From Burkholderiaceae bacterium (lineage in GTDB: Bacteria; Pseudomonadota; Gammaproteobacteria; Burkholderiales; Burkholderiaceae_C): a stretch of 64,000 nt of DNA. The position numbers and the translations under genes were made by a program. The first letter of the stretch is position 1. The number at the start of each line of letters is the position of its first letter. Under the pieces are notes generated by a model that saw nothing but the letters and a program-made list of their open reading frames with translations, did not search any database and was not told the DNA's origin. Shown here piece after piece: positions 62,067-64,000 of the stretch. The stretch covers positions 248,001-312,000 of the forward strand of contig JACKLM010000003.1 in NCBI GenBank assembly GCA_024235895.1, in the 5' to 3' direction.

Positions 62067-63227
62067 ATGGCGGTCGACCTGCTCGACTTCGACCTCGAGG
62101 GGCTGGCTGCCTTTTGCGAAGGCCTGGGCGAGAAGCGCTTCCGCGCCGTCCAGCTGTTCCGCTGGATCCACCAGAAGGGGGCGTCGGACTTCGACGCCAT
62201 GAGCGACCTGGCGAAGTCGCTGCGCACGCGCCTGGCCGGCGACGCCGCGATCGGTGCGCTGCCCGTGATCAGCGAGCAGGCCTCGGCCGACGGCACCGTC
62301 AAGTGGCTGTTCGACGTCGGCGGCGGCAACGCGGTCGAGGCCGTCTTCATCCCCGAGGACGATCGCGGCACGCTGTGCGTGTCGTCGCAGGCCGGCTGCG
62401 CGGTCGGCTGCCGCTTCTGCTCGACCGGCCACCAGGGCTTCAGCCGCAACCTGCGCACCGGCGAGATCGTCGCCCAGCTCTGGCACGCGGAGCACCGGCT
62501 GCGCGCACGCCGCGCGACCGCGGGAGCCGATGCGGGCCCGGGCGGGGCGCCGCTTCGCATGGTCGACAACGTCGTCATGATGGGCATGGGCGAGCCGCTG
62601 CAGAACTACGGCGCGCTCGTGCCGGCGTTGCGCACGATGCTCGACGACCACGGCTACGGCTTGTCGCGCCGGCGCGTGACGGTGTCCACCAGCGGCGTCG
62701 TGCCGATGATCGAGCGGCTGCGCGAGGACTGCCCGGTGGCGCTCGCGGTCTCGCTGCACGCCCCCGACGACGCGCTGCGCGACATGCTGGTGCCGCTGAA
62801 CCGCAAGTACCCGATCGCCGAGCTGATGGCCGCCTGCCGCGCCTACCTGCCCGTGGCGCCGCGCGACTTCGTCATGTTCGAGTACTGCATGCTCGACGGC
62901 GTCAACGACGCCGACGCCCAGGCGCGCGCACTGGTCGATCTCGTACGGCGCGAGCGCGTGCCGTGCAAGTTCAACCTGATCCCGTTCAACCCCTTCCCCG
63001 GATCGGGGCTGGAGCGCTCGCCGCCCGAACGGGTCAGGGCGTTCCAGCGCATCCTGCTCGACGCCGGGTTCGTGGCGACGGTCCGGCGCACGCGCGGCGA
63101 CGATATCGACGCCGCCTGCGGGCAGCTCGCCGGTGAGGTGCGGGACCGCACCGGGGCGCAGGCGCGGCTCGCGCGGCGTCGCACCATCCCGTTGCACCCC
63201 CAGAACGTCGCAAGGAGCCTGCGATGA
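62067..63227 (+). CDS. rlmN: Dual-specificity RNA methyltransferase RlmN
   Basis: Radical-SAM enzyme methylating C2 of A2503 in 23S rRNA and A37 of some tRNAs. 386 residues; [4Fe-4S] motif C111-x3-C115-x2-C118 (CAVGCRFC), MMGMGEPLQNY for SAM, and the C-terminal Cys region in RTRGDDIDAACGQLAG that carries the methyl-bearing thiol. ATG 62067. The stop overlaps the pilW start (ATGA). Confidence 0.96.
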   Translation: MAVDLLDFDLEGLAAFCEGLGEKRFRAVQLFRWIHQKGASDFDAMSDLAKSLRTRLAGDAAIGALPVISEQASADGTVKWLFDVGGGNAVEAVFIPEDDRGTLCVSSQAGCAVGCRFCSTGHQGFSRNLRTGEIVAQLWHAEHRLRARRATAGADAGPGGAPLRMVDNVVMMGMGEPLQNYGALVPALRTMLDDHGYGLSRRRVTVSTSGVVPMIERLREDCPVALAVSLHAPDDALRDMLVPLNRKYPIAELMAACRAYLPVAPRDFVMFEYCMLDGVNDADAQARALVDLVRRERVPCKFNLIPFNPFPGSGLERSPPERVRAFQRILLDAGFVATVRRTRGDDIDAACGQLAGEVRDRTGAQARLARRRTIPLHPQNVARSLR

Positions 63228-64000
63228 GCCTGCCGCGCCCGGACGGGCCTCTTCCGGCTGCCCTCGTCGCATCCTGCCGGCGCGCCCGGCGCGGCCCGAC
63301 CGGCCGGGCCCTGTCCGGGCTCGGGGCGGCGCTGGCGATCGCCGCGGCGATGGGGTTGGCGGGCTGTGCGGCGCCGCCGCCGCAGGACATCCGCACCGCG
63401 TCCGACATGACCGACGCCGACCGCATCGCGCGGTTGCGGCTCGAGCTGGCATCCGGCTACTTCAGCCGCGGGCAGCTCGAGACTGCGCTCGACGAGGTCA
63501 AGCGGGCGCTGGCGGCGCGCCCCGATCTTGCTGCCGGCTACAACCTGCGTGCGCTGATCTACGCCAGCCTGGGCGAGCACGCGCTGGCCGACGAGAGCTT
63601 CCGCCGCGCGCTGCAACTCGACCCGCGGGACGCCGACACGCTGCACAACCACGGCTGGTACCTCTGCCAGCGCCAGCGCTACGACGAGGCCGAGCAGCGC
63701 TTCGACGCCGCGCTGGCGCTGCCGCAATACCGCCAGGGCCCGCGCACGCTGCTGGCCAAGGGGCTTTGCCAGGCGCGCGCCGGCCGCCTCGACGAGGCCG
63801 AGGCGACGATGACGCGCGCGTACGAGCTGGACCCGGGGAGCCCGGCGGCGGCGTTCGCGCTCGGCGAGCTGCTGTTCCGCCGCGGCGAGTACGAGCGTGC
63901 GCGCTTCTACCTGCGACGTGTCAATTCGCAGCCGGCGACCAGCAATGCGCAGTCGCTGTGGCTGGCGGCGCGCATCGAGAACCGGCTCGGCAACGAGGCC
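63224..64000 (+). CDS. pilW: Type IV pilus biogenesis/stability protein PilW/PilF (3' end cut by window)
   Basis: Lipoprotein pilotin that helps the PilQ secretin assemble in the outer membrane. 259 codons visible: signal with lipobox LAGC (Cys48), then tandem TPR repeats (LASGYFSRGQLETALDEVKRAL; AGYNLRALIYASLGEHALADESFRRALQLDP; LHNHGWYLCQRQRYDEAEQRF). ATG 63224 overlaps the rlmN stop and has AAGGAG upstream. No stop is reached before the window ends. Confidence 0.92.
   Translation, partial: MSLPRPDGPLPAALVASCRRARRGPTGRALSGLGAALAIAAAMGLAGCAAPPPQDIRTASDMTDADRIARLRLELASGYFSRGQLETALDEVKRALAARPDLAAGYNLRALIYASLGEHALADESFRRALQLDPRDADTLHNHGWYLCQRQRYDEAEQRFDAALALPQYRQGPRTLLAKGLCQARAGRLDEAEATMTRAYELDPGSPAAAFALGELLFRRGEYERARFYLRRVNSQPATSNAQSLWLAARIENRLGNEA

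Overview
The window is 64 kb of very GC-rich chromosome, by eye roughly 70% G+C. The gene order is typical of a betaproteobacterium of the order Burkholderiales, probably near the Rubrivivax/Leptothrix/Methylibium/Ideonella group. The main markers are tRNA-Leu-tig-clpP-clpX-lon, odhA-odhB-lpdA, a sigma factor-DUF3619-DUF3106-RDD block, divergent bamD/rluD, scpB-rluB, and ndk-rlmN-pilW. There are no rRNA genes, no CRISPR array and no recognisable transposase or phage gene. Genus placement is an inference from synteny and composition.

Layout. 1-8.6 kb: a membrane H+-pyrophosphatase (cut by the window edge) divergent from a soluble pyrophosphatase, a COG3146 acyltransferase-like protein, nadE-glnB (NAD synthesis with its PII nitrogen sensor), a LOG phosphoribohydrolase, and an operon of sigma factor, DUF3619, DUF3106 and RDD membrane protein. 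9-15.7 kb: branched-chain amino acid synthesis (ilvB, ilvN, ilvC, then pssA, then leuA). leuA is preceded by a leucine-rich leader peptide and an intrinsic terminator. The ilvC-pssA gap holds two inverted copies of a palindromic repeat. 15.7-25.5 kb: a PBP7-type peptidase, an IclR regulator, the squalene genes hpnC-hpnD-hpnE, and a two-gene RND efflux operon with a TetR-like operator but no TetR gene. 25.5-31.5 kb: tRNA-Leu(UAG) and the protein quality-control run tig, clpP, clpX, lon. 31.6-33.1 kb: tRNA-Gly, tRNA-Cys, a YdhR-like protein, Hsp20 and tRNA-Leu(UAA).

33.1-37.6 kb is the one clearly accessory stretch. It has a MazF/PemK-type toxin-antitoxin pair with a palindrome in front, then a large MmeI-like (type IIL) restriction-methylation gene. 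That gene is broken by several reading-frame changes confined to its target-recognition region. 37.7-46 kb: a FrnE-like DsbA protein, etfB-etfA-acyl-CoA dehydrogenase-nitronate monooxygenase-amidohydrolase, and an isolated peptide-type ABC substrate-binding protein. 46-53.5 kb: the 2-oxoglutarate dehydrogenase operon (odhA, odhB, a small PspC protein, lpdA, zapE), whose 5' leader probably carries the Burkholderiales sucA RNA motif. 53.5-64 kb: a PP2C phosphatase, YdcH, a DinG-type helicase, bamD divergent from rluD, scpB-rluB (apparent frameshift in the N-terminal tail), ndk, rlmN and the start of pilW.

Most of the window is housekeeping. The places most worth a second look are the decayed restriction-modification gene and its neighbouring toxin-antitoxin pair, the inverted repeat pair after ilvC, the sigma/DUF3619/DUF3106/RDD operon, the two leader-type RNA controls (leuA, odhA), and the PspC protein inside the TCA operon.
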